DNA of 64,000 nt from Candidatus Fusicatenibacter intestinigallinarum (GCA_019119555.1 DWWU01000016.1:1-64000), one strand, 5' to 3'. Counted from the stretch's first letter, positions 26,420 through 35,692 are shown. Notes: generated by a model from the sequence alone, not told the origin. A program made the numbers and translations.

Positions 26420-26577
26420 CCGATCCGTCGCGAAGCGGATTTCCATGGCCGGATACCGTAACTGTTCCGCTGACTCCGACTGGTCGAACGGGTTCAAAAA
26501 GGCCGCAAAGACAGAATTATCATCGTTTCTGTCTTTGCGGCCTCTGCTGCAGATCCCGTATTTCAGCGGAACGGTTG
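26420..26577. repeat. Diverged long repeat with a terminator inside its arms
   Basis: The segment CGATCCGTCGCGAAGCGGAT then CATGGCCGGATACCG (26420-26459) matches the hairpin part of the long element family. The arms GTAACTGTTCCGCTGA (about 26458-26473) and TTTCAGCGGAACGGTTGC (26560-26577) are inverted and enclose the ptsI terminator at 26496-26542. Confidence 0.6.
26496..26542 (-). terminator. Rho-independent terminator of ptsI
   Basis: A 16-bp perfect stem, GGCCGCAAAGACAGAA (26501-26516) with 26527-26542. On the minus strand it ends in five T. It lies about 80 bp after the ptsI stop. Confidence 0.85.
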
Positions 26578-26590
26578 CTGCATCTTATTT

Positions 26591-26617
26591 GTAACAGTTC
26601 AGCCAGCTGAACTGTAC
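26591..26617. repeat. Dispersed palindrome, copy 9
   Basis: GTAACAGTTCAGC and GCTGAACTGTAC around CA. It lies three bases after the ptsI stop codon (26621-26623, minus strand). Confidence 0.88.
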
Positions 26618-26620
26618 CTC

Positions 26621-28240
26621 TTATTTTACTGTAGATTCCCGGATAATTTTCCGGATCGGCAGCACGCTTGCCGGCGTCACCGACAGTTCATCAATGCCCA
26701 TCCGCAGAAACTCGCCTGTAAGCGTCGTATCCGCTCCCAGTTCCCCGCAGATACCGACCCAGCATCCGCTCTTATGGCCGTTCTCCACCACCATCCGGAT
26801 CATCCGGAGCACAGCCGGGTGGTGGGAGTCATAGATGGAATCAAGCTTTGCATTCTGGCGGTCAATGGCCAGCGTATACTGCGTCAGGTCATTGGTTCCG
26901 ATACTGAAGAAATCCACTTCTTCCGCCAGAAGATCGCTGATCATCGCCGCCGCCGGCGTCTCGATCATGATTCCCTGTTCAATCTCGCCCACCGGAATAT
27001 CCTGGCGCTCCAGTTCCCTGCGGACCTGTTCCAGAATCTCCCGACACTTTCTGACCTCATCCACGGAAATGATCATCGGATACATGATGCCAATATTTCC
27101 ATAGGCGCTGGCTCTCAGGATCGCCCGAAGCTGGGTACGGAAAATCTCTTCCCGGTCCAGGCAGATCCGGATTGCGCGGTATCCCATGGCCGGATTGTCC
27201 TCGTGATCCAGATGGAAATAGTCCACCTGCTTGTCCGCGCCGATATCCAGGGTACGGATGATCACCTTCTTGCCTGCCATATTCTGAGCGACGGTCTTGT
27301 AGGCCTGGAACTGTTCCTCCTCGGTGGGATAATCCGATTTTTCCAGATACAGGAATTCACTGCGGAACAGGCCGATGCCGTCCGCATCGTTGGCCAGAAC
27401 CTTCGCCGTGTCTCCCACGCTTCCGATGTTGGCATAGAGACGGATATGCTTTCCGTCCAGCGTCACATCTTCCTTGCCCTTCAGCTCCTGCAGCAGTTCT
27501 CTCTGCCGCTCTTCTTCCTGTTTCTTCTCCTGGTAAAGCTTCAGCGTCTCTTCATCCGGATCCAGAATCAGTGTGGCAGTGACGCCGTCGATTACCGCGG
27601 TTCTTCCCTCCAGTTTTTCATCCACAGGTATTCCGATCAGTGCGGGAATATTCATCGTGCGGGCCAGAATCGCTGTGTGGGAATTGGAAGAGCCGAACTC
27701 TGTGACAAATCCGAGAAGTTTTGTCTTGTCCATCTGAACCGTTTCGCTGGGCGCCAGATCTTTTGCTGCCAGAATCACCGGCTCGTCGCCCAGAGCGTTT
27801 TTCGCCGTGGCTCCGTGGAGCACGGAAACCACCCGCTCTGAAATATCCTTGATATCTGCAGAGCGCGCACGAAAATATTCGTCGTCCATCTCCTCGAACA
27901 TCTTCGCAAAGTTGTCGCCGGTGGTGGCCACTGCGTACTCCGCATTTACCTTCTGCGATGAAATCGTATTGCGGATAGAGTCATTGAAGTCATCATCTTC
28001 CAGCATCATCGCATGGACGTCAAAAATCGCTGCGTTCACTTCGCCGACTTCCTTCAGCGCCTTCTCATATAATTCGTGCAGCTGTTCCAGCGCCGTTTCC
28101 TTTGCAGTCTCGTAGCGCTGCAGTTCTGCCTCCGTGTCCTCCACACTGACTCTCTGCACAACCTGTTCTCCCTTGGAGTAATAATGGATTTTTCCAATGG
28201 CGACTCCCTTCAGAATCGACTTTCCCTCAAATTTTTCCAT
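26621..28240 (-). CDS. ptsI: PTS enzyme I (phosphoenolpyruvate-protein phosphotransferase)
   Basis: A 539-residue enzyme I that autophosphorylates from PEP and passes phosphate to HPr. The phospho-His motif is GSSNSHTAILARTMNIPALI, with His near residue 186. The PEP-binding barrel shows GIGLFRSEFLYLEK, RTLDIGADKQ, MGYRAIRICL, MIETPAAAMISD and FFSIGTNDLTQY. Length is slightly short of the usual 570, mainly at the C-terminal tail. AGAGG lies before the ATG. It follows ptsH by 90 bp, the usual ptsHI order, and should supply phosphate to the trehalose PTS nearby. Confidence 0.96.
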   Translation of the reverse strand: MEKFEGKSILKGVAIGKIHYYSKGEQVVQRVSVEDTEAELQRYETAKETALEQLHELYEKALKEVGEVNAAIFDVHAMMLEDDDFNDSIRNTISSQKVNAEYAVATTGDNFAKMFEEMDDEYFRARSADIKDISERVVSVLHGATAKNALGDEPVILAAKDLAPSETVQMDKTKLLGFVTEFGSSNSHTAILARTMNIPALIGIPVDEKLEGRTAVIDGVTATLILDPDEETLKLYQEKKQEEERQRELLQELKGKEDVTLDGKHIRLYANIGSVGDTAKVLANDADGIGLFRSEFLYLEKSDYPTEEEQFQAYKTVAQNMAGKKVIIRTLDIGADKQVDYFHLDHEDNPAMGYRAIRICLDREEIFRTQLRAILRASAYGNIGIMYPMIISVDEVRKCREILEQVRRELERQDIPVGEIEQGIMIETPAAAMISDLLAEEVDFFSIGTNDLTQYTLAIDRQNAKLDSIYDSHHPAVLRMIRMVVENGHKSGCWVGICGELGADTTLTGEFLRMGIDELSVTPASVLPIRKIIRESTVK

Positions 28241-28330
28241 AGTTTCCTCTTTCCTGACGCACCTGCTGCGTCATCCAGGTAAATCTGGAAGTTTACTTCC
28301 AGACGTTCGCTCTCCTTCCCCTGTGGGACT

Positions 28331-28588
28331 TCAGAAGTTTTCTCTGAAAAACTTCTCTGTCTCTGCAATCGCCGTATCTTCGTCGTCGCCTTCTGCCGTC
28401 ACGGTCACTTCCATGCCTTTCTTGATTCCCATTCCCATGACTGCCATCAGCTTGCCCGCGTCCGCAGATTTTCCGTTTCCGGAAATTGTAATTCTGGAAG
28501 AATATTTCTTCACTTCCTTTGCCAGAATACCTGCCGGTCTTGCATGGATTCCCACTTCGTCCTGAATAACATAAGTAAAGCTCTTCAT
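28331..28588 (-). CDS. ptsH: HPr family phosphocarrier protein
   Basis: An 85-residue phosphocarrier. The catalytic His15 lies in GIHARPAG. The position of the regulatory Ser46 of Gram-positive HPr is Lys here (SADAGKLMAVMGMG, Lys46), so the HPr kinase/phosphorylase switch used for CcpA signalling appears absent in this copy. AAAGGAG lies ten bases before the ATG. It is directly upstream of ptsI. The phosphotransfer role is therefore clear while catabolite signalling through this protein is doubtful. Confidence 0.93.
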   Translation of the reverse strand: MKSFTYVIQDEVGIHARPAGILAKEVKKYSSRITISGNGKSADAGKLMAVMGMGIKKGMEVTVTAEGDDEDTAIAETEKFFRENF

Positions 28589-28724
28589 TATTTTGTTCTC
28601 CTTTTCTGAAAAATATTTATGGTTCCTGTGTCCGGCCGCCGGCTCTTACGTTTCAGCCGGCCGGGACACTGTCCATCCTGAATCATATGATTTTGTATAC
28701 GCCCCGCAAAGCACCGATCGTCGC

Positions 28725-30383
28725 TCAGCAGGCGGAACTGCGCAGCAATACTGCACTCTCATAGGGGCGAAGGTGAAAAGTGCTTCCCTCCCTACGGCAT
28801 TCCGGATAATTTTCCAGAATACACTCATATCCGTCCAGGTCCATTCCGGAATCCCAGACAGTCTCTTTTCCATAGAAATTATTTACCACCAGAAGTTCTT
28901 CCGTTTTCCATGTTCTCTTATAGGCCAAAACCTGCGGATGCTCCTGTGCCACCGGCTGAATATCGCCGTATGCGATCACATCATATGTTTTCCGCATTTC
29001 CACCAGTTTTTTATAGTGGAAGAAGATGGAATTCTCATCCTTCTGTTCTGTCTTCGCATTGATATACCGGTAATTTTCATTGACTCCGATCCACGGAGTT
29101 CCATCGGTAAATCCTGCTTCCCACTCGTCGCTCCACTGCATCGGCGTCCGGCCATTGTCTCTGGAATGCACACGGATGATCTGAAACGCCTGCTCCGGCG
29201 TCAGACCCTTATCCTGAAGAATCTGATAATAGTTCAGGCTCTCCACATCCCGGAACTGTGAAATCTCCCGGAAATCCACGTTGGTCATGCCCATCTCCTC
29301 GCCCTGATAAATATACGGCGTTCCCCGCAGGCAGTGAATGACCGTCGCGAGCATTTTCGCGGATTCTTTCCAGTATCTCCCTTCATCGCCGAACCGGGTC
29401 ACCACTCTCGGCTGATCATGGTTGCACCAGAACACCGCATTCCATGCGTTGTGCTCCGCCATGCTGGTCTGCCACTGAAACATGATCTTCTTCAGTTTAC
29501 TGAAATCATACGGCACCAGAACCCACTTTTCATTGCCCATGAAATCCACTTTCAGATGATGGAAACTGAACACCATCGAAAGTTCCGTGCCCTCTCCGTT
29601 GGCATACTGATAGCAGTTTTCCAGCGAGGTGCTGGACATTTCACCCACTGTGACAATCTCCGCATCCGTGCCGAACGTGGCCGCGTTCAGTTCTTCCAGA
29701 TACTGATGGATCTTCGGACCGTCCGTGTAGAACCTGCGCCCGTCGCCTTCCTCATCGTCCTCATAAGCGCCCTTGCTGATCAGATTAATCACGTCAAAAC
29801 GGAATCCTTTGACTCCTTTTCCCATCCAGAATTTTACGACCTTCTGGATCTCCTGGCGCACCCGCGGATTCTCCCAGTTCAGATCCGGCTGAGAAACGTC
29901 GAACAGATGCAGATAGTATTCGTCAAATTTTTCCACATACTCCCAGGCGCTCCCCCCGAATTTGCTCTGCCAGTTGGTCGGCGGCACACCCGGCGCCTTT
30001 CCCTTCCGGAAAATGTAGAACCGCTTGTACTCCTCGTCGCCTTCCAGAGCTTTCTGAAACCACTGGTTCCGGTCGGAAGTATGGTTGAAAACCATGTCAA
30101 GCATCAGTCGCAGCCCTCTTTTTTCCGCCTCCCTGGAAAGTTCTTCAAAGTCTTCCATGGTTCCGTAGCGCGGATCAATCCGGTAATAATCCTCCACGTC
30201 ATAACCGTTGTCTTTCTGCGGCGATACGAAAAACGGCGTCATCCATATATAATCTACACCAAGATCCCTGATATAGTCCAGCTTTTCAATAATGCCTCTT
30301 AAGTCTCCCATTCCGTCCCCGTTGCTGTCGCGGAAGGATTTGGGATAAATCTGGTATACGACGCTTTTTCTGAAATCTTTCAT
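28725..30383 (-). CDS. treA: Alpha,alpha-phosphotrehalase (GH13, TreA/TreC type)
   Basis: A 552-residue GH13 enzyme that hydrolyses trehalose-6-phosphate to glucose and glucose-6-phosphate in the cytoplasm. The conserved segments are DNGYDVEDYY, MLDMVFNHTS, GFRFDVINLISKG with the nucleophile Asp near residue 200, VTVGEMSST with the acid/base Glu near residue 250, and FWCNHDQPR. The VPTNWQSKFGGSAWE and YLHLFDVSQPDLNWE phrases match phosphotrehalases more closely than generic oligo-1,6-glucosidases (the first reads PPTNWQSKF here). It lies 14 bp after the trehalose PTS gene, which strongly supports the call. Confidence 0.92.
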   Translation of the reverse strand: MKDFRKSVVYQIYPKSFRDSNGDGMGDLRGIIEKLDYIRDLGVDYIWMTPFFVSPQKDNGYDVEDYYRIDPRYGTMEDFEELSREAEKRGLRLMLDMVFNHTSDRNQWFQKALEGDEEYKRFYIFRKGKAPGVPPTNWQSKFGGSAWEYVEKFDEYYLHLFDVSQPDLNWENPRVRQEIQKVVKFWMGKGVKGFRFDVINLISKGAYEDDEEGDGRRFYTDGPKIHQYLEELNAATFGTDAEIVTVGEMSSTSLENCYQYANGEGTELSMVFSFHHLKVDFMGNEKWVLVPYDFSKLKKIMFQWQTSMAEHNAWNAVFWCNHDQPRVVTRFGDEGRYWKESAKMLATVIHCLRGTPYIYQGEEMGMTNVDFREISQFRDVESLNYYQILQDKGLTPEQAFQIIRVHSRDNGRTPMQWSDEWEAGFTDGTPWIGVNENYRYINAKTEQKDENSIFFHYKKLVEMRKTYDVIAYGDIQPVAQEHPQVLAYKRTWKTEELLVVNNFYGKETVWDSGMDLDGYECILENYPECRREGSTFHLRPYESAVLLRSSAC

Positions 30384-30397
30384 AGTGATATTCCTCC

Positions 30398-32431
30398 CTA
30401 TTCAAAGGTGATCACCGGCGTCTTTCCGGCGTCCGCCTGATTGCCCGTCAGGTATTGAATGTTCTGTGCATTTCCTTCATCGGTCACGATCACCGCCGTC
30501 ATCGTCGGATGTCCTGCCGCGCGGATCTTCTCCATATCAAAACGGATCAGCGGGTCGCCGGTATGCACGTGATCGCCCTCTTTTACGAACAGTTCAAAGC
30601 CATCGCCGTTCATCTCCACCGTGTCGATTCCCACGTGGATCAACAGTTCCATTCCATTGGAGAGCGTCAGCCCGCAGGCATGACGGGATTCCTCCATAAC
30701 CGCTGATACTTCCGCGTCCGCCGGCGCGACCACAATTCCCTCCGATGGTTCGATTGCCAGACCATCGCCCATGATGTGCTGAGAAAATACCTCATCCGGC
30801 ATCTCCTCCAGCGGCAGTGTCTTTCCGCTCAGAGGCGCTTTGACATCCGCAGCCTTTCCTTCCTCCGCAGATTCCGTCTGTCTGTTTTCGGCTGTTTCCG
30901 GAGCAGACGCATTGGATACGCTGTCCTGTTCTGTCTGTGCAGACGGAGCATCCTGAATACCGGTCTGCAAAACGGTTTCTCCGTTTTCTGCGCCGGCGCC
31001 CGCCAGTCCTCTCTCTTCCCTGGTCAGCTTCTTCAGTCCCACAAGATACGTCAGGACAAACGGAATCACAATCGCCACAACCATCGCAAGCAGGAAATTG
31101 AGATAATAATCCGACTCAATGGAAAGAATTCCCGGAAGTCCTCCGACGCCGATGCTGAGAGCGCGCACTCCGGAGCCCACGGAAATCATCGCTGCGGCCG
31201 CAGATCCGATCATACCGCACACCAGCGGGAACCCGTATTTCAGATTGACGCCGAACAGCGCAGGCTCAGTTACGCTCAGGTAACAGGAGATACATGCCGG
31301 AACGTTCACCTGCTGTGCACGTTCGTTTTTCTTCTGGAGCAGAGACATGGCCAGCACACTGGAACCCTGTGCGATATTGGAAAGCGCGATCATCGGCCAC
31401 AGAATCGTTCCGCCGTAGGAATTGATCAGCTGGGTGTCGATGGCGTTGGTCATATGGTGCAGACCTGTCATGACAATCGGCGCGTACAACAGACCGAACA
31501 GACCTGCAAACAGCCATCCGAACTGAGACATCAGTCCTCCGTAAACCACATCCGCAATGGCATTTCCGATTCTCCATCCGATCGGTCCGACAATCGTATG
31601 GGCGATAATCACCGCCGGAACCAGGGAACAGAACGGGACCACAATCATGCTGACCACTTCCGGGCAGTGCTTTTTAAAGAACTTCTCCAGATATACCAGC
31701 ACAAAGCCCGCCATCATCGCGGCAATCACCTGTCCCTGATATCCGATCATTCTCACCTGTGCGAAACCGAAATCCCAGACCGGAATATCCTCGGGGGCTG
31801 TGGTCGCTACGCTGAAGCCGTTGAGCAGCTGAGGGGAAACCAGAGTCAGTCCGAGGATAATACCGAGGATCTGCGTTGTACCCATCTTCTTCGTGATCGA
31901 CCAGATGATACCCACCGGAAGCATATGAAAGACGGCTTCACCGATCAGCCACAGGAAATTGTAGGTTCCCGCCCAGAACTGGGAGATATCCGCCAGACTC
32001 TGTGTCCCGTCATGAAAGAAATTAATTTCACCGATAATATTCCGGAAACCCAGAATCAGACCGCCGCAGATCAGGGCCGGAATCAGCGGTGCGAAAATTT
32101 CGCCCAGCGTTCCCATGATCTTCTGCAGAAGATTCTGATTGGTCTTGGCCGCCGCCTTGACCGCATCCTTGCTTACGCCCTCAATGCCCGCGTATTTTGT
32201 GAACTCGTTGTAGAATTCGGAGACATCGTTTCCGATAATTACCTGATACTGACCGGCCTGGGTGAAGGTCCCCTTCACTGCCGGAATCTCCTCAATCGCT
32301 TTCTCATCCGCTTTCTTCGGATCCACCAGCACAAAACGCATCCGCGTCATGCAGTGGGAAACAGCCTGAATGTTTTCCTTCCCTCCGATCAGGGTCAGAA
32401 GCTGCTTCACATCATTTTCATACTTTGCCAT
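30398..32431 (-). CDS. treP: Trehalose-type PTS transporter, fused EIIB-EIIC-EIIA
   Basis: A 677-residue PTS permease. The N-terminal EIIB domain has its phospho-Cys at 27 (AVSHCMTRMRF). The EIIC domain follows, about residues 105-460, with some ten hydrophobic helices. A Glu/Ala-rich linker leads to a C-terminal EIIA of the glucose type, with the phospho-His in LLIHVGIDTVEMNG near residue 600. ATG 32429-32431 follows AAAGGAG, and a 48-codon upstream extension is rejected because it runs through the promoter and operator. Substrate is inferred from the phosphotrehalase and TreR neighbours. Having EIIA fused means it needs only PtsI and HPr. Confidence 0.93.
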   Translation of the reverse strand: MAKYENDVKQLLTLIGGKENIQAVSHCMTRMRFVLVDPKKADEKAIEEIPAVKGTFTQAGQYQVIIGNDVSEFYNEFTKYAGIEGVSKDAVKAAAKTNQNLLQKIMGTLGEIFAPLIPALICGGLILGFRNIIGEINFFHDGTQSLADISQFWAGTYNFLWLIGEAVFHMLPVGIIWSITKKMGTTQILGIILGLTLVSPQLLNGFSVATTAPEDIPVWDFGFAQVRMIGYQGQVIAAMMAGFVLVYLEKFFKKHCPEVVSMIVVPFCSLVPAVIIAHTIVGPIGWRIGNAIADVVYGGLMSQFGWLFAGLFGLLYAPIVMTGLHHMTNAIDTQLINSYGGTILWPMIALSNIAQGSSVLAMSLLQKKNERAQQVNVPACISCYLSVTEPALFGVNLKYGFPLVCGMIGSAAAAMISVGSGVRALSIGVGGLPGILSIESDYYLNFLLAMVVAIVIPFVLTYLVGLKKLTREERGLAGAGAENGETVLQTGIQDAPSAQTEQDSVSNASAPETAENRQTESAEEGKAADVKAPLSGKTLPLEEMPDEVFSQHIMGDGLAIEPSEGIVVAPADAEVSAVMEESRHACGLTLSNGMELLIHVGIDTVEMNGDGFELFVKEGDHVHTGDPLIRFDMEKIRAAGHPTMTAVIVTDEGNAQNIQYLTGNQADAGKTPVITFE

Positions 32432-32526
32432 GATACCCTTCTCCTTTTCCTGCTCCTTTTTTCCTGTCCATTCGCTGTTATGTCCTTCCTTTGTTGTTTC
32501 CAGATCAGGAATTTTTATTCCCGCAA

Positions 32527-32575
32527 CTTGTTTGAACAAGCATAAAATACCACACTTGTTGAAACATATCAACAA
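32527..32575 (-). promoter_or_regulatory. treP promoter with two TreR-like operators
   Basis: On the minus strand, -35 TTGATA (32567-32572), 17-bp spacer, -10 TATTTT (32544-32549). Operator O1, with TTGTTGA / TCAACAA-like arms, spans 32556-32575 and covers the -35. Operator O2, CTTGTTTGAACAAG (32527-32540), covers the expected start point. Confidence 0.7.
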
Positions 32576-32581
32576 TAAATC

Positions 32582-32630
32582 TTGACTTTCCTGCTGTTTT
32601 CTTTATAATAGAATTCAGGATGTTTAAACA
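32582..32630 (+). promoter_or_regulatory. treR promoter with a downstream operator half
   Basis: TTGACT (32582-32587), 16-bp spacer and perfect TATAAT (32604-32609). The palindrome TGTTTAAACA (32621-32630), followed by AG, resembles the operators at the treP promoter and lies just before the treR start, so autoregulation is likely. Confidence 0.7.
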
Positions 32631-32647
32631 AGATGGGAAGTGACACA

Positions 32648-33373
32648 ATGCCGAAAAACAAGTATGAGCTGATATATAAGGACCTGAAACAGAAAATTGA
32701 AAACGAAGAGTTTTCCTACCAGGAACTCCTCCCGTCCGAACACACACTGGTTCAGACGTACGGCTGCTCCCGGAATACGATCCGCCGGGCCATCTCACAG
32801 CTGGTCACGGACGGTTATGTCCAGACGCTCCAGGGAAAAGGCGTCCGGAACATTTTCCGCCCGGTGGAACAGACTTCGTTCACCATCGGAGGCATCGAAT
32901 CCTTCCGGGAATCCGCCGCCAGAAACCATCAGACCGGCCGCACGGAAGTTCTCTGTTTCATGGAACTGACTGCAGACGAAAAAATCTCCCGGTGGACGGA
33001 TTTTCCGGTCGGCACAGAACTGTATTATCTTCAGCGGCTTCACTATCTGGACGAAAAGCCGTTGATTATCAATCACAATTACTTTCTGAAAAGCGCAGTT
33101 CCCGGCCTGACCCCGGAGATCGCGTCGCACTCGATTTATGATTACCTGGAACATACGCTGCATATGACGATCGTCAACAGCCGGAGAGTGATGACCGTGG
33201 AAAAGATTACCCAGATCGATGAAAAGTATCTCCATATGGACGCCAACGACTACAACTGTATGGCTGTGGTGTCCAGTCACACGTATAACAGCGACGGAGT
33301 GATGTTTGAATTTACCCAGTCGCGGCACCGCCCCGATTACTTCCGCTTTCAGGACAATGCCGTGAGAAAATAA
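32648..33373 (+). CDS. treR: GntR-family trehalose operon repressor TreR
   Basis: A 241-residue regulator. The N-terminal GntR winged helix shows YELIYKDLKQKIENEEF, LLPSEHTLVQTYGCSRNTIR and VTDGYVQTLQGKG. A C-terminal UTRA ligand domain runs from about residue 90 (FCFME-like region to RHRPDYFRF). In the family the ligand is trehalose-6-phosphate. The chosen ATG has GGGAAG seven bases ahead. An in-frame ATG at 32633 is a close alternative. It is divergent from treP with paired operators between them. Confidence 0.9.
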   Translation: MPKNKYELIYKDLKQKIENEEFSYQELLPSEHTLVQTYGCSRNTIRRAISQLVTDGYVQTLQGKGVRNIFRPVEQTSFTIGGIESFRESAARNHQTGRTEVLCFMELTADEKISRWTDFPVGTELYYLQRLHYLDEKPLIINHNYFLKSAVPGLTPEIASHSIYDYLEHTLHMTIVNSRRVMTVEKITQIDEKYLHMDANDYNCMAVVSSHTYNSDGVMFEFTQSRHRPDYFRFQDNAVRK

Positions 33374-33381
33374 AAAATGAA

Positions 33382-33440
33382 AAACAGCCGGAAACAGTGG
33401 GTATCCCTGAAAACGGGGATTTCACTGTTTCCGGCTGTTT
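33382..33440 (+). terminator. Bidirectional terminator between treR and a GH13 gene
   Basis: An 18-bp stem, arms 33382-33399 and 33423-33440 (AACAGCCGGAAACAGTG type), with an inner ATCCC/GGGAT pairing. T-rich sequence flanks both sides, so it can stop treR and the convergent GH13 gene. Confidence 0.85.
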
Positions 33441-33448
33441 TGCCGTAT

Positions 33449-33477
33449 CGCAGCCGCTCCGCAGGCTGAACGGTTGT
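33449..33477. repeat. Degenerate palindrome-family copy
   Basis: GCAGCCGCTCCGCAGGCTGAACGGTTG keeps the right arm of the family but the left arm has decayed. It lies between the treR terminator and the GH13 gene end. Confidence 0.5.
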
Positions 33478-33512
33478 TTTCATTTTCTCATATTCATAAA
33501 AAAGAGCCTGTT

Positions 33513-35657
33513 TTATTCTTCTTTCCGCCGGGAATCGTACCGGTAACTGCTGACTTCCTCCAGCGGCGCCTTTTCCTCCCGGTGGAGGATCACAGCGGAA
33601 AGCGGCAGCAGATCCATCTCAAGAATTCCCGCATTTACTTCGTGTACGCCTTTCATACTCCGGAACGATACCGCATCTGTGCGGAAAATTTCCACCATTT
33701 CCGTCTCCTCGCTGCGCTTCATCCCGGTCAGCCATACAGGGATCTCCACATGCACCTGTTCGTTCCGGTTGTTCAGAATAATCACCATCTGTTCCGTGAT
33801 ATTGAATCTTCCGTAGGCCAGGATATTGTAATCGTTGTACAGCGCCATCAGAGAGCCGTCCACAAGCACCGGATACCGCTTATGGATTCCTATGATCTCT
33901 TTGTAGAAACGAATCAGATCCTTATCCTCTTTTCCCCACGGATACGTCCGCCTGTTGTCCGGATCCGTAAATCCGCAGACGCCCGCCTCGTCTCCGTAAT
34001 AGATCGTCGGCGCTCCGGGCCAGGTCATCTGGATGACCACGGCCTCCCGCAGCACGGCCTTATTGACATTCTCTTCCGCCGCTTTGGATCCCAGCGTCCC
34101 GACTCTTCCCACCCTGTGGTTGGTTCTGGTCAGGAAGCGGGAATGGTCGTGATTATCCAGCTCGTTCATCGCTGTATACAGGGACGGCGCATAGAAAGCC
34201 GGCATATGGTAGCGCATCGCGCCCAAAAAGCTTTCGCTGTTCCCGAACTGTCCCTGATTAAACTCGTCGCTGTGCTTCTCCATACCAGTGAGGAACCAGG
34301 ACACCGGCTCCATAAACGCATCATAGTTCATTACCGTATCCCACTCGTCTCCCTGCAGCCAGCTTCTGGCGTCTCCATAATGCTCCGCCATAATGATCGC
34401 ATTGGGGTTTGCAGCCTTTACCACCCGGCGGAATTCTTTCCAGAAACGGTGATTGAACTCCGGGCTGTGCCCCAGATCCGCCGCCACATCCAGACGCCAG
34501 CCGTCCACATTGTACGGCGGGGATACCCATTTCGCCGCGATCCGCATAATGTCCTTCATCAGCTCCGGCGAATCCTCATAATTCAGTTTCGGGAGCGTGT
34601 CATGCCCCCACCAGCCGTCATAAAACTCATTATAGGGCCAGTCATGCTCATTAAAGAACTTGAAGAACGTATGATAGGGACTGTCCTTAGACACAAAGGC
34701 GCCCGGCGCATACCCTTCCTGATTCTCATAAATCCGTTCTCTGTCCAGCCATTTATTGAAGGAACCACAGTGGTTGAACACACCGTCCAGAATGATTTTC
34801 ATTCCCCGTCTGTGAATCTCCTCCACCAGCTGAACAAACAGCTCATTGCTGGCCTCAAGGTTTGCCTTATTGGTCACACGGTTGATATAGCGGGTCGCAT
34901 GGGTATTATCCATATCCCCGGTATTCAGAAGTTCTCCGCTGTCCTCGACGATCTTTCCGAAATGAGGATCCACATAATCATAGTCCTGGATATCGTATTT
35001 ATGGTTGGACGGAGACACAAAAATCGGATTCAGGTAGATCACCTCGACTCCAAGCTCCTGCAGATAATCCAGCTTATCCATCACCCCCTGCAGGTCACCG
35101 CCGTAAAAATTCCGCACGTCCATCGGTTCCGGCAGAGCGCTCCAGTCCTCAACCTTTTTTACCTTTTCCTTAATATAGCAGTATTCGCCGTTCAGAACGT
35201 CGTTGGACGGATCTCCATTGAAAAAACGCTCCACATAGATCTGATACATCACCGCCCCCTTCGCCCAGTCAGGGGTACGGAATCCCGGCACAATACCAAA
35301 GGAGTACGTCTCCTGAAGCTCTCTGGTCACACCGAGCTTGTTGTAATAGCATACCATCTTTCCATAACGGATTTCAAAATAATAAAAGATCGTTTCCGTT
35401 CCCACCGGAATATCAATCTCATAATAATCAAAACCATTGCGGATGGTCCGCACTTCCATCTCCTCACGGATCGCTCCGCTGATAAAATACACCGCATCCA
35501 CGTTATTCCGCACCGTCCGGAAGCGAATGGTCACAATATCTCCCGGATTCGGCTCAAACGGAAACTGGTACTGCGGCGATTCGTCACTGTAAAGCGCATG
35601 CTTGTTGAACATTCCACGCATCTGTGAAACATACTGCTGTGCTTTTTCCTTATCCAT
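33513..35657 (-). CDS. GH13 alpha-glycosidase, neopullulanase/cyclomaltodextrinase-like
   Basis: A 714-residue GH13 enzyme with an N-terminal beta-domain (residues about 1-130, DIVTIRFRTVRNNVDAVYF) and a barrel from AVMYQIYVERF. Catalytic segments are ILDGVFNHCG, VDGWRLDVAAD (nucleophile Asp near residue 385), AIIMAEHYGDA (acid/base Glu) and ELDNHDHSRFLTR (transition-state Asp). It has no signal peptide, so it should act on imported maltodextrins. The ribosome site is weak (GAGG). A good promoter lies upstream. It ends convergently with treR at a shared terminator and appears to be a single-gene unit. Confidence 0.9.
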   Translation of the reverse strand: MDKEKAQQYVSQMRGMFNKHALYSDESPQYQFPFEPNPGDIVTIRFRTVRNNVDAVYFISGAIREEMEVRTIRNGFDYYEIDIPVGTETIFYYFEIRYGKMVCYYNKLGVTRELQETYSFGIVPGFRTPDWAKGAVMYQIYVERFFNGDPSNDVLNGEYCYIKEKVKKVEDWSALPEPMDVRNFYGGDLQGVMDKLDYLQELGVEVIYLNPIFVSPSNHKYDIQDYDYVDPHFGKIVEDSGELLNTGDMDNTHATRYINRVTNKANLEASNELFVQLVEEIHRRGMKIILDGVFNHCGSFNKWLDRERIYENQEGYAPGAFVSKDSPYHTFFKFFNEHDWPYNEFYDGWWGHDTLPKLNYEDSPELMKDIMRIAAKWVSPPYNVDGWRLDVAADLGHSPEFNHRFWKEFRRVVKAANPNAIIMAEHYGDARSWLQGDEWDTVMNYDAFMEPVSWFLTGMEKHSDEFNQGQFGNSESFLGAMRYHMPAFYAPSLYTAMNELDNHDHSRFLTRTNHRVGRVGTLGSKAAEENVNKAVLREAVVIQMTWPGAPTIYYGDEAGVCGFTDPDNRRTYPWGKEDKDLIRFYKEIIGIHKRYPVLVDGSLMALYNDYNILAYGRFNITEQMVIILNNRNEQVHVEIPVWLTGMKRSEETEMVEIFRTDAVSFRSMKGVHEVNAGILEMDLLPLSAVILHREEKAPLEEVSSYRYDSRRKEE

Positions 35658-35692
35658 ATACTGTAAGCCTCACAATCTTTGTAATTAGTATA

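Noticed and set aside
33474-35627. Long open frame on the plus strand opposite the GH13 gene
   Set aside because: It is a shadow of the GH13 gene, whose catalytic motifs are intact on the minus strand. It lacks family-like sequence.
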